64,000 bases of DNA from assembly GCF_019249725.2 (NCBI RefSeq), contig NZ_CP137559.1, positions 1,418,501-1,482,500 on the forward strand, read 5' to 3'. The translations under genes were made by a program, and so were the position numbers. This stretch comes from Segatella hominis. GTDB taxonomy: Bacteria > Bacteroidota > Bacteroidia > Bacteroidales > Bacteroidaceae. Below, one piece after another: positions 7,861 through 15,868 of the stretch; position 1 is the stretch's first letter, and every line of letters begins with the position of its first letter. The notes under the pieces were generated by a model. The model searched no databases and was not told the origin of the DNA. It was given only the letters and a program-made list of their open reading frames with translations.

Positions 7861-9651
7861 CTAATCATTAATTACTAACAAGATGTCTTCCACAATCTGC
7901 TCATCGAGCAGGCGATTATCCGAAAGCAACTTCTTCACATCATATCTGTCGTAGAGTCCCTTCCTGATGCCGCCCACCATCACCTTCATTTCTGAAGTGC
8001 CATAGTAAGAGGCGATACGCTCTCCGAATCCGCCATCCTTCGAGCCATCCTCTAAGGTTACCACCAACTGATGGTTTGCCTTCAGGCTATCCAGCACTTC
8101 GGCATCCACCTCATTCAGATAACGGGGATTGATGAGCGTTGCATCGATACCCTTATCAGCCAACAGGCGGACTACATTCTCGCCCTTCTGATAGAACGAA
8201 CCAGCGGCGATGACTGCCACCTTCTCGCCCTGGTGCATCACCTTGTACTTTGCCTCGTAACCATACTCAGCATCAACAGCTTCTGAAGTATGAACCACGC
8301 CATTGCTTGGCACGCGGATGGCGATAGGTTTCTTATCCTGCAGAATGCTCCAGCGGAGCATGGCGAAATACTCCTCGCAGGTGGTTGGAGCCAGATAGAT
8401 GAGCCCCGGAATGCTGCAGAGCATCGGAATATCGAAAAGGCAGATGTGGGTGATGTCGTTCATCGAGTTCACTCCGCCTCCTACCACGTTGATTACGGCT
8501 GGGTTGGAATTGATGCAGAGGTCTTGCGCTATCTGGTCGTAGGTACGTTGGATGAAGGTGCTGTAAACAGTCCATACCGGATGCAATCCACCCTTTGCCA
8601 TTCCCGAAATCATGGCTACTGCCTGCTCTTCGGCGATTCCCATATCGATGTGCTGCTTGCCAGCCAGTTGGCGCTTATCGGCAGTAAAGCCACCTGCGGC
8701 AGGAGTACCGGCGGTTACGGCGATGAGGGTCTTATCCTGCTTCATCTCGCTGAGCATCCAGTCAGAGAATAATGTGCCGTAATCCTCTGTTGGAGCAACC
8801 TCCGGGAGGGTTCCATCGGCATTCTTTCTTGGTCGCGAACCGTCTTCCAGGTTGAAAGGCAATCCCCAATGCCAAGCCTCCTTGTTGGCTACGGCTGGCG
8901 CAAATCCATGACCTTTTTCTGTGTGGATGTGAACCACGGTAGGCTTATCCGTATCCTTCACGCTCTCGAAAACCTGGATGAGTTTTTCGATGTCGTTACC
9001 CTCTTCCAGATACTTGTATTCAAAGCCCCATGCCTTGAACCAGTTGTGCTCGCAGGTGCCGTTGCTCTGGCGCAGGGCACGCAGGTTCTTATAGATTCCG
9101 CCATGATTTTCGGCGATAGACATTTCGTTGTCGTTCACCACGATGATGATGCCCGTGCCGAGTTCCGAAGCCTCATCCAGTCCCTCAAAAGCCTCACCGC
9201 CAGAAAGAGATCCGTCGCCGATAATGGCGATGATGTTCTCATCGGTACCCTTGACGTCGCGCGCCTTCTGCAAACCGGTGGCAAGACTCACGGAAGTAGA
9301 AGTATGCCCTACCTCAAAGTTATCATATTCCGGACATTCGGCAGGAGAAGAATAACCCGAAATGGCATTCATGTCGTCCACATCGCCGAGGAATCCCGCA
9401 GCTCGTCCGGTGAGCACCTTATGCGGATAACATTGGTGGCTTACGTCAAACACGAGCTTATCCTTTGGCGCATCAAAAACGTAGTGAAGCGCCACGGTAG
9501 CCTCCACGAATCCGAGGTTTGGTCCCACATGACCGCCATGCTTGCTTACACGGTTCAGCACAGCCTGTCTGGTTTCATCAGCCACCACCTGCAGCTCCTT
9601 CAAATCCAGCTTCTTCAAGTCAGCTGGCGACTTTATTTTCTCAATATACAT
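7861..9651 (-). CDS. dxs: 1-deoxy-D-xylulose-5-phosphate synthase-like enzyme
   Basis: 596 residues from ATG 9651. An upstream in-frame extension to 9732 is rejected because it contains the promoter at 9702-9709. The enzyme condenses pyruvate and glyceraldehyde-3-phosphate for isoprenoid, thiamine and pyridoxal synthesis. Visible motifs: HVGPNLGFVEATVALHY (41-57), DVSHQCYPHKVLTGR (69-83), the thiamine-diphosphate motif GDGSLSGG (145-152) with NDNEMSIAEN, and the transketolase pyrimidine domain with DMGIAEEQAVAMISGMA. It is a little shorter than the usual 620-640 residues and diverges at several conserved spots (SHQ for GHQ), so it may be a second DXS or a DXS-related transketolase. Confidence 0.82.
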   Translation of the reverse strand: MYIEKIKSPADLKKLDLKELQVVADETRQAVLNRVSKHGGHVGPNLGFVEATVALHYVFDAPKDKLVFDVSHQCYPHKVLTGRAAGFLGDVDDMNAISGYSSPAECPEYDNFEVGHTSTSVSLATGLQKARDVKGTDENIIAIIGDGSLSGGEAFEGLDEASELGTGIIIVVNDNEMSIAENHGGIYKNLRALRQSNGTCEHNWFKAWGFEYKYLEEGNDIEKLIQVFESVKDTDKPTVVHIHTEKGHGFAPAVANKEAWHWGLPFNLEDGSRPRKNADGTLPEVAPTEDYGTLFSDWMLSEMKQDKTLIAVTAGTPAAGGFTADKRQLAGKQHIDMGIAEEQAVAMISGMAKGGLHPVWTVYSTFIQRTYDQIAQDLCINSNPAVINVVGGGVNSMNDITHICLFDIPMLCSIPGLIYLAPTTCEEYFAMLRWSILQDKKPIAIRVPSNGVVHTSEAVDAEYGYEAKYKVMHQGEKVAVIAAGSFYQKGENVVRLLADKGIDATLINPRYLNEVDAEVLDSLKANHQLVVTLEDGSKDGGFGERIASYYGTSEMKVMVGGIRKGLYDRYDVKKLLSDNRLLDEQIVEDILLVIND

Positions 9652-9701
9652 ATTTTTTATACTTATAGTTATGATTATATGATGATTACGAATTCCGGGT
9701 G

Positions 9702-9709
9702 CAAAGATA
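9702..9709 (-). promoter_or_regulatory. -7 box of dxs-like gene
   Basis: TATCTTTG on the minus strand followed by GCACCCGGAATTC, about 50 bp before ATG 9651. This initial transcribed sequence is nearly the same as that after the 6942-6949 box. Confidence 0.75.
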
Positions 9710-9810
9710 CGATGATTCCCGAAAACACGCATTACCCAAACTACAGAAAAAATGAATAATTTTCCGGAAAACTCATCTTGGAATATTTTCCGGGAAACTC
9801 ATCTTGGAAA

Positions 9811-10179
9811 TCAGCCTGCAGCCTTATCCCTATCCTTCAGAATCACAGCCATGTTATCCAGCGCCCATTCTATCAGATGATCCATAATAGGAATAAGGGT
9901 TTCAGCACGGGGTGTGAGAGAATACTCCACTCTTGGCGGCACTTCGGCATAAGCCTTGCGGGTAACGTAGCCATCAACCTCCAACGATTTTAACGTGCTG
10001 GTAAGCATTTTCTGCGAAATATCCGGAATCAGCTTACGCAGGGCATTAAACCGGAGGGGACCATCCTGATGATTTTTCAGGGTGTAGATTACCAGTAGTG
10101 ACCACTTGTCGCAAACGCGCGCCAGAACGTTACGGATGGGACAGTCCTGCACTACCATTTCTTTTATCATTCTTGCCAT
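9811..10179 (-). CDS. HxlR-family winged-helix regulator
   Basis: 122 residues. HxlR/MarR-like regulators respond to redox or carbonyl stress. Seen: N-terminal DCPIRNVLARVCDKWSLLVIYTL with the conserved Cys near residue 12 and the KWSLLVI helix, the recognition region LIPDISQKMLTSTLKSLEVDGYVTR, and the wing PPRVEYSLTPR. ATG 10179 follows an AAGAAGA ribosome-binding sequence; an in-frame TTG two codons upstream is less likely. It is divergent from a cupin gene at 10520 and probably controls it. Three 20-bp-spaced repeats lie in its upstream region. Confidence 0.9.
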   Translation of the reverse strand: MARMIKEMVVQDCPIRNVLARVCDKWSLLVIYTLKNHQDGPLRFNALRKLIPDISQKMLTSTLKSLEVDGYVTRKAYAEVPPRVEYSLTPRAETLIPIMDHLIEWALDNMAVILKDRDKAAG

Positions 10180-10204
10180 AATCAATCTTCTTATATTCTA
10201 CTAT

Positions 10205-10256
10205 AATATTCTGCAATAATCTATAATATTCTGCAAAACTCTGCAATATTCTGCAA
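10205..10256. repeat. Three 12-bp repeats at 20-bp pitch, possible operators
   Basis: AATATTCTGCAA occurs at 10205-10216, 10225-10236 and 10245-10256, exactly 20 bp (two helical turns) apart, just upstream of the HxlR gene and 150-200 bp before the cupin promoter. This regular phasing suits a cooperative binding site, perhaps for HxlR itself. Binding is inference. Confidence 0.6.
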
Positions 10257-10391
10257 TAGGCTACAAAAGTAACTAATATCCGAATAGAAACCAAACATAC
10301 CAAGTTAATCTAAGTTAACGCTTCATTTTTCTTTCTCCCATTCCCACACAATAGTTACCTCCCGGTAACCATCTTACCCCCAAGTGCCCTC

Positions 10392-10422
10392 TTGCAGGAA
10401 CCAGTTTTTCGCAGTATCTTTG
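10392..10422 (+). promoter_or_regulatory. Promoter of cupin gene
   Basis: TTG (10392-10394) and TATCTTTG (10415-10422) with a 20-bp spacer. The leader to ATG 10520 is about 90 nt. Confidence 0.8.
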
Positions 10423-10519
10423 CAGCGCAATTCAGAAATGAAAGCTGAAAGCAGAAGTATTCACAAAAAGAAATAACATAAAGTGAAAGAAATATAAACA
10501 TTTAAAAATTACAGACAAG

Positions 10520-10969
10520 ATGAAAGAAACAAAGACTATTGCAAAGGCTGAAAACTTCACAGCCACGGATTTTGGTAAGATGAGTGATCTCAAGGACTAC
10601 ATTCTGGAATTCACCCCAGAAATCAAGGTTTCAGGAAAGGTATTTGGTGGTCAGAGCGTAAACGCAACCGGCAGCGAATTCTCATTCCAGAGCTTTGCTC
10701 CTGGCACAGAGACAGGATTCCTCCACACCCACAAAAACCACGAGGAACTGTATTTCTTCCTCAGCGGCAAGGGCGAGTTCCAGGTTGATGGCAAGGTATT
10801 CCCTATTCAGGAGGGAAGCGTGGTGAGAGTAGCACCAGCCGGCAAGCGCTCTGTTCGCAACAACGGTACAGAACCACTCGTGATGCTCTGCGTGCAGTAT
10901 AAGGCAGAAACCTTTACAGCCGAAGATGCAACCGACGGCGTGATTCTCAACGATAAAGTGGAGTGGTAG
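10520..10969 (+). CDS. Cupin-domain protein
   Basis: 149 residues, single conserved cupin barrel. Cupin motif 1 is seen as FLHTHKNHEELYFFLSGKGEF (metal ligands His-x-His, Glu) and motif 2 as GSVVRVAPAGKRSVRNNG, in which the usual His is replaced by Lys/Arg. No signal peptide. The small-molecule ligand is unknown. Its promoter faces the HxlR regulator, a common pairing for stress-inducible enzymes. It converges with the YjbR-family gene, whose stop is 3 bp away. Confidence 0.85.
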   Translation: MKETKTIAKAENFTATDFGKMSDLKDYILEFTPEIKVSGKVFGGQSVNATGSEFSFQSFAPGTETGFLHTHKNHEELYFFLSGKGEFQVDGKVFPIQEGSVVRVAPAGKRSVRNNGTEPLVMLCVQYKAETFTAEDATDGVILNDKVEW

Positions 10970-10972
10970 AAA

Positions 10973-11341
10973 CTACTCCACCACCTCCATGATTTCAGGA
11001 TGCTCAAGCTTTTCCTGTTTCTTGAGCTTCTTCACCACTTCGGAATAGCTATGGCGAAGCAGGGACTGGATGAAATCATCTTCCAGCGTGCCGTAGAGAT
11101 TCACCTGGTTCCAGTACTTCTTGTTCCAATGCCAGGCACCTTCTATCTCGGAATGCTTCTCCCGAAGTTCGAGGGCATAATCGGCATTACATTTCATCGT
11201 AACCCATTCCGGGCGCTCCAAATCTACACAAGCAAAGATCTTGTCGAAGATTCGAAACGCCAAGGTCCGCTCATCAAAGGGAAAAGCCTCGGTTGCAAGA
11301 GGGAGTGAGAGGCAATACTCTCTAACAGATTCTATGTTCAT
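10973..11341 (-). CDS. MmcQ/YjbR-family protein
   Basis: 122 residues, full length for the YjbR family, whose fold resembles CyaY and which is thought to bind DNA. Seen: MNIESVREYCLSLPLATEAFPFD at the N-terminus, TLAFRIFDKIFACVDL, WVTMKCNAD and the conserved GAWHWNKKYWNQV segment. ATG 11341 is preceded by two minus-strand TATCTTTG elements. Its cellular role is not known. Confidence 0.88.
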   Translation of the reverse strand: MNIESVREYCLSLPLATEAFPFDERTLAFRIFDKIFACVDLERPEWVTMKCNADYALELREKHSEIEGAWHWNKKYWNQVNLYGTLEDDFIQSLLRHSYSEVVKKLKKQEKLEHPEIMEVVE

Positions 11342-11435
11342 AATATCTTCTGATTCATTCTGATTTAGATGATTCTATTTTTCAGATGCATTTTCTAAAG
11401 CATCATTTTCTGCAATTTCTTATGCTTAGATAATG

Positions 11436-11464
11436 CAAAGATAATAAATTCTGATGCAAAGATA
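11436..11464 (-). promoter_or_regulatory. Two tandem -7 boxes for yjbR-like gene
   Basis: TATCTTTG on the minus strand at 11436-11443 and again at 11457-11464, 21 bp apart, each followed by GCAT. Either two start sites or one promoter plus a duplicated word. Confidence 0.6.
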
Positions 11465-11596
11465 CAGTTTTCTCTTTAAAACACCCCTTTATGAGACACA
11501 AAAAAATAACCTTTTTGTAACTTTTTCAAGAAAATATTTGGTAGTTACATCATTTTATTGTAGATTTACAGCAGATTTTTAAAAGAAGGAGTAAGT

Positions 11597-11857
11597 ATGA
11601 AGAAGGAAAAGAATGAAAATCTGATGACAACAGATGTAAAGCCGATGAAGCAAGGACTTCTATCCCAAATATTCCATCTCTATTATGATGGCTTCAGGAC
11701 GATGACCCTGGGCAAGACGCTCTGGACCATCATCCTCATCAAGCTTGCCATCATCTTCCTGGTGCTCAAGCTCTTTTTCTTTCCGAATTATATTAACAGT
11801 AATGCAAAAAACGGAGATAAGGCAGGCTTCGTATCCAAGGAAATTCTGAACAGATAA
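11597..11857 (+). CDS. DUF4492 protein, upstream partner of cydAB
   Basis: 86 residues with one membrane segment (about 36-57, TIILIKLAIIFLVLKLFFF) preceded by QIFHLYYDGFRTMTLGKTLW, the signature of the small DUF4492 proteins that precede cydA in Bacteroidota. ATG 11597 follows a strong GAAGGAG. It lies 77 bp before cydA on the same strand, so an accessory role in assembly or stability of the bd oxidase is likely but unproven. Confidence 0.85.
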   Translation: MKKEKNENLMTTDVKPMKQGLLSQIFHLYYDGFRTMTLGKTLWTIILIKLAIIFLVLKLFFFPNYINSNAKNGDKAGFVSKEILNR

Positions 11858-11934
11858 GACTCTGATTTTCAATCCTATATTATCAGAAGAAATACAAAAA
11901 CATGATATAATAACAATTTTAAAACCGTCCAACT

Positions 11935-13473
11935 ATGATGACAAATCTATTATTAGACATTACATCAGCCACCATCGACTGGTCGAGGGCGCAATTCGCA
12001 CTCACGGCCATCTACCATTGGCTGTTCGTTCCGCTCACCCTGGGACTGGCAGTAATCATGGGCATTGCCGAAACATGTTACTACCGCACCAACAAGCCGT
12101 TCTGGAAGCACGTAACCCGTTTCTGGCAAAAACTCTTTGGCGTGAACTTCGCCATGGGTGTTGCCACAGGCATCATCCTGGAATTTGAATTCGGCACCAA
12201 CTGGAGCAACTACTCCTGGTTCGTGGGCGACGTGTTCGGCGCTCCCCTTGCCATCGAAGGCATCCTGGCGTTCTTCATGGAGAGCACCTTCGTAGCCGTA
12301 ATGTTCTTCGGCTGGGATAAGGTGAGCCGGGGCTTCCACCTTGCCTCCACCTGGCTCACGGGACTTGGAGCCACCATTTCTGCCTGGTGGATTCTCGTAG
12401 CCAACGCCTGGATGCAATATCCGGTGGGACAGGAATTCAATCCCGACACCATGCGCTTCGAGATGACCTCGTTCCTGGATGTGGCACTCTCGCCATTCGC
12501 CATCAACAAGTTCACCCATACCGTCACCTCATCCTGGATCATCGGAGCCACCTTCGTGGTAGCCGTAAGCTGCTGGTATCTCCTAAAAAAGAGAGAAGCC
12601 CAACTTGCCAAGGCGAGCATCAAGATGGGTGCCGGAGTAGGACTCATCGCCACCCTGCTGGCTGCGATGACCGGCGACAACTCCGCCTATCGGGTGGCAC
12701 AGGTGCAGCCAATGAAACTGGCTGCGATGGAAGCATTATATAATGGTGGAAAGGGTGAGAGCCTTACGGCGATAGCAGCCGTTCATCCCTTCCGGCAGCC
12801 CGATTACGAAAACGAGCAGGAGCCAGCCATGCGCATCGCCATCCCCAACATGCTATCGTTCTTAGCCACCCGCACAGCCGATGGCTACGTGCCAGGCGTG
12901 AACGATATCCTCAAGGGTTACACCCACGAGGATGGCACCCGGGAACCATCCGTGCAGGAAAAGATAGCCCGGGGCAAGAAGGCAATAGTTGCCCTGAAAA
13001 CCTATCGCGAAACCAAGGCGCAAGACCAGCTCCCTATCTTAAAGGAAAATATGAAATACTTCGGATATGGTTACATCAAGGACGCCAAGGAACTGGTGCC
13101 GAGCATCCCAATCTGCTTCTACGCCTTCCGCCTGATGGTGGGAGTAGGCTGCCTGCTCATCCTCTTCTTCGCCCTCAGCCTATTCTTGGTCTATAAGAAG
13201 GAAATCGCCCAATACCGATGGTTCCTCATTTCCGCCATCATCATGATTCCGCTGGCTTACATCGCCTCAGAATCGGGCTGGATAGTAGCAGAAATCGGTC
13301 GCCAGCCTTGGACCATCCAAGACCTGCTGCCAGTAAGTGCCGCCATCTCCGACATCGAGGCAGGCAGCGTGGCCACCACCTTCATCATCTTCCTGGCACT
13401 CTTCACCACCATGCTTGCCGTGGAAATCTGCATTCTGGTGAAGCAGATCAAGAAAGGACCGGAATATGAATAA
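11935..13473 (+). CDS. cydA: Cytochrome bd oxidase subunit I
   Basis: 512 residues, multi-pass inner-membrane quinol oxidase subunit that reduces oxygen to water at low oxygen tension. Heme ligands can be placed: His28 in AIYHWLFVPLTLG, the His in NKFTHTVTSSW and the Met in FRLMVGVGCLL; the GRQPW motif is in EIGRQPWTIQDLLP. The Q-loop (about 260-330) is of moderate length. It begins with two Met codons (11935, 11938). cydB follows after 86 bp. Together they give a facultative or nanaerobic respiration capacity common in gut Bacteroidota. Confidence 0.97.
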   Translation: MMTNLLLDITSATIDWSRAQFALTAIYHWLFVPLTLGLAVIMGIAETCYYRTNKPFWKHVTRFWQKLFGVNFAMGVATGIILEFEFGTNWSNYSWFVGDVFGAPLAIEGILAFFMESTFVAVMFFGWDKVSRGFHLASTWLTGLGATISAWWILVANAWMQYPVGQEFNPDTMRFEMTSFLDVALSPFAINKFTHTVTSSWIIGATFVVAVSCWYLLKKREAQLAKASIKMGAGVGLIATLLAAMTGDNSAYRVAQVQPMKLAAMEALYNGGKGESLTAIAAVHPFRQPDYENEQEPAMRIAIPNMLSFLATRTADGYVPGVNDILKGYTHEDGTREPSVQEKIARGKKAIVALKTYRETKAQDQLPILKENMKYFGYGYIKDAKELVPSIPICFYAFRLMVGVGCLLILFFALSLFLVYKKEIAQYRWFLISAIIMIPLAYIASESGWIVAEIGRQPWTIQDLLPVSAAISDIEAGSVATTFIIFLALFTTMLAVEICILVKQIKKGPEYE

Positions 13474-13559
13474 TCTCTCTGATAATCAATGTTTTTCAGA
13501 AAGATTTCGAAAAGAATCATAGGATAGTTTTTCAGTAAACAACAAAACCCGAAAGTATT

Positions 13560-14699
13560 ATGACATACGAATTTTTGCAATCATACTGGTGGTTCCTCGT
13601 ATCATTATTAGGAGCCCTGCTGGTGTTTCTCATGTTTGTACAGGGAGCCAACACCTTGATTTTCTGTTTGGGAAAAACAGAAGAAGAGCGTCGCCTCATC
13701 ATCAACTCTACGGGGCGAAAGTGGGAGTTCACCTTCACCACGCTCGTCACCTTCGGCGGAGCCTTCTTTGCCTCGTTCCCATTGTTCTACAGCACCAGTT
13801 TCGGCGGAGCCTACTGGCTGTGGATGATCATCCTGTTCTCGTTTGTGATTCAAGCCGTGAGCTATGAATTCCAGAACAAGATAGGTAATTTTCTTGGACC
13901 AAAGACCTTTCAAATCTGCCTCATCATCAACGGCATCGTGGGGCCTCTGCTTCTTGGCGGATCCGTAGCCACCTTCTTCAACGGCAGCAATTTTCTGATT
14001 GATAAGGTCAATATTACCAACAATCTGCAACCCGTTATCAGCCGTTGGGCAAACGCCAGTCATGGTCTTGATGCCCTGCTCGACCCATGGAATGTGGTGC
14101 TGGGACTTGCCGTACTGATGTTAGCCCGCATCCTGGGCATGCTCTACATCAAGAACAACATCGAGCACCAGCAGATTCAGGAACGCTGCACCCGCCAGTT
14201 GCCATGGAATGCCCTGCTCTTCCTATTGTTCTTCCTGCCATTCCTCATCAGATTGCTGGTAAAGGATGGATTCAGCACAGCAGCTGCAGGCAGCATTACG
14301 ATAGAGAGCATGAAGTATCTTCACAATCTCCTGGAGATGCCAATCCTATCAGCCCTATTATTAATAGGAATAGTGCTCGTACTCTTCGGCATTTACAAGT
14401 CATCAAGAAGCGTGCAGTATAGAAAGGGAATCTGGTTTACGGGCATCGGAACCGTGCTCACCGTGCTGGTTCTGCTGCTGATAGCCGGCTGGAACCACAC
14501 CGCCTACTATCCGTCGAACATCGACCTTCAGAGTTCGCTCACCCTCGCCAACAGCTGTAGCAGCGAGTTCACGCTCCGCACCATGGCGATAGTTTCCCTC
14601 CTCATCCCGTTCGTGCTCGCCTACATCGTCTTCGCCTGGCGCGCCATCGACCGCAAGCGCATCACGCAGGAAGAAATAGAGCAGGGAGAAGCGTATTAA
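13560..14699 (+). CDS. cydB: Cytochrome bd oxidase subunit II
   Basis: 379 residues, about nine membrane segments. Opens with the conserved FLQSYWWFLVSLLGALLVF helix, then VQGANTLIF, and has GAYWLWMIILFSFVIQAVSYEF and the late helix SLLIPFVLAYIVFAWRAID. It pairs with CydA to form the bd oxidase. It is the last gene of the DUF4492-cydA-cydB operon; downstream lies a long inverted repeat. Confidence 0.96.
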   Translation: MTYEFLQSYWWFLVSLLGALLVFLMFVQGANTLIFCLGKTEEERRLIINSTGRKWEFTFTTLVTFGGAFFASFPLFYSTSFGGAYWLWMIILFSFVIQAVSYEFQNKIGNFLGPKTFQICLIINGIVGPLLLGGSVATFFNGSNFLIDKVNITNNLQPVISRWANASHGLDALLDPWNVVLGLAVLMLARILGMLYIKNNIEHQQIQERCTRQLPWNALLFLLFFLPFLIRLLVKDGFSTAAAGSITIESMKYLHNLLEMPILSALLLIGIVLVLFGIYKSSRSVQYRKGIWFTGIGTVLTVLVLLLIAGWNHTAYYPSNIDLQSSLTLANSCSSEFTLRTMAIVSLLIPFVLAYIVFAWRAIDRKRITQEEIEQGEAY

Positions 14700-14729
14700 A
14701 AAAGGCAGAAAAAGTGAGCCTCTTCAAAA

Positions 14730-14889
14730 GTCCCACAGATACCACAGATTTACACAGATTCATTCTTGCCATAAACGGGAGGAGAATCCCCCAAATATCC
14801 AAACAAAAAAATCTGCGAAATCAGCGTGCCTTTTTATCCAAAGACCGAACAGGTCAAAAATCTGTGTAAATCTGTGAAATCTGTGGGAC
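14730..14889. repeat. Inverted pair of the 31-bp CCCACAGAT repeat
   Basis: A 31-bp element beginning GTCCCACAGAT and continuing with two further ACAGAT words lies at 14730-14760; its near-perfect reverse complement lies at 14859-14889. The arms can form a long hairpin with a loop of about 98 nt between cydB and the MBL gene. Further copies are at 29388-29417 and 36940-36970. Confidence 0.85.
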
Positions 14890-14899
14890 AAAGAAAATC

Positions 14900-15739
14900 C
14901 TACAGCTCTATCACCTCCAAATCATCCGGAACGAAGATTCTACCCTTGAAGTTCTCGGCAGCTTCACGGGTATAATTTTCTTTACGATTAGCGAGCGTTT
15001 TCTCCTCCGTATGATACAGGATAAGATTCTTCACGCCCAGTTCCTCCGCCAGTTTTCCGGCATCAAGCGCCGTGCTGTGGCATTTCTCATAAGGCTTGAA
15101 CGTATCGCGGTCGGCATAGAGGCAGAACGCCTCGCACATCATCCAGTCAGCCCCCACTATGTAGCGTCGGTTCTGCTCGTTATAAGGTTCATCGCCCAGG
15201 CACGCCAAGACCAAAGGCTTACCCGATTCATCAGAAGAAGAAGGCAACTCCGCCCGGAATCCAAACTGCTTCTCCTTAGTAGACTGAATATCAAAGCATT
15301 CCAGCTTCATATCCCCCACTTCGAAACAATCGCCATCTTCCAGCTGATGGAACACCACCCTTTCAGCCACCTTTGCCAGTTGCTTCTTGGCAAGAATCAT
15401 GTCGATGATGGTTTTGATCACCTTCATCACCTTGTCGTTTCCATACACATGCAGCAATCCCTCGTAACCCTTGCATTGTGCCACCATTCGGATTACCCAA
15501 ATCACGCCCAGCACATGGTCGGTATGCGCATGTGTAACGAAGAGGTGATGAATATCAGAAATCTGAACATTCACCTTCTTCAGCTGCGCCAGTATTCCGT
15601 TTCCTCCGCCCGCATCCACCAGCATCAGGGTGCTGGGAGTCTGGAGCACAAAACAGGTATTATAAATCTGGGAAACCGTAGCATTTCCCGTTCCGAGCAT
15701 CGTAATTTGAGCCGTTGTCTTATCCATTATCTTATCCAT
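14900..15739 (-). CDS. MBL-fold metallo-hydrolase (RNase Z-like)
   Basis: 279 residues. The metallo-beta-lactamase metal motif THAHTDHVLGV (HxHxDH) is at about 72-82, preceded by the AGGG turn LMLVDAGGGNG and followed by ACLGDEP, MMCEAF and the C-terminal LILYHTEEKT, the arrangement of RNase Z/arylsulfatase-like hydrolases. No signal peptide. Two Met codons five residues apart (1 and 5) are both possible starts. A second, deleted copy of this gene lies at 33502-33662. The substrate is not known. Confidence 0.85.
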   Translation of the reverse strand: MDKIMDKTTAQITMLGTGNATVSQIYNTCFVLQTPSTLMLVDAGGGNGILAQLKKVNVQISDIHHLFVTHAHTDHVLGVIWVIRMVAQCKGYEGLLHVYGNDKVMKVIKTIIDMILAKKQLAKVAERVVFHQLEDGDCFEVGDMKLECFDIQSTKEKQFGFRAELPSSSDESGKPLVLACLGDEPYNEQNRRYIVGADWMMCEAFCLYADRDTFKPYEKCHSTALDAGKLAEELGVKNLILYHTEEKTLANRKENYTREAAENFKGRIFVPDDLEVIEL

Positions 15740-15808
15740 TATCTATTTGATTCACGCCCACAAAACTACTCATTTTCTGATAAACCACCAAGAAAAAGCC
15801 CCGAAAAC

Positions 15809-15840
15809 TTTGCGTATTCCAAATAATAATCTTAACTTTG
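15809..15840 (+). promoter_or_regulatory. Promoter of AAA-ATPase-like gene 1
   Basis: TTTG (15809-15812) and TAACTTTG (15833-15840), 20-bp spacer, 28 bp before ATG 15869. Confidence 0.8.
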
Positions 15841-15868
15841 CGGGAGAAAAAGCAAAAAAGCTTCGAAT

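Noticed and set aside
8869..9759. 296-codon plus-strand open frame
   Set aside because: Antisense shadow of the dxs-like gene; no protein-like features.
11965..12680. Minus-strand frames over cydA
   Set aside because: Shadows of the strongly conserved cydA frame.
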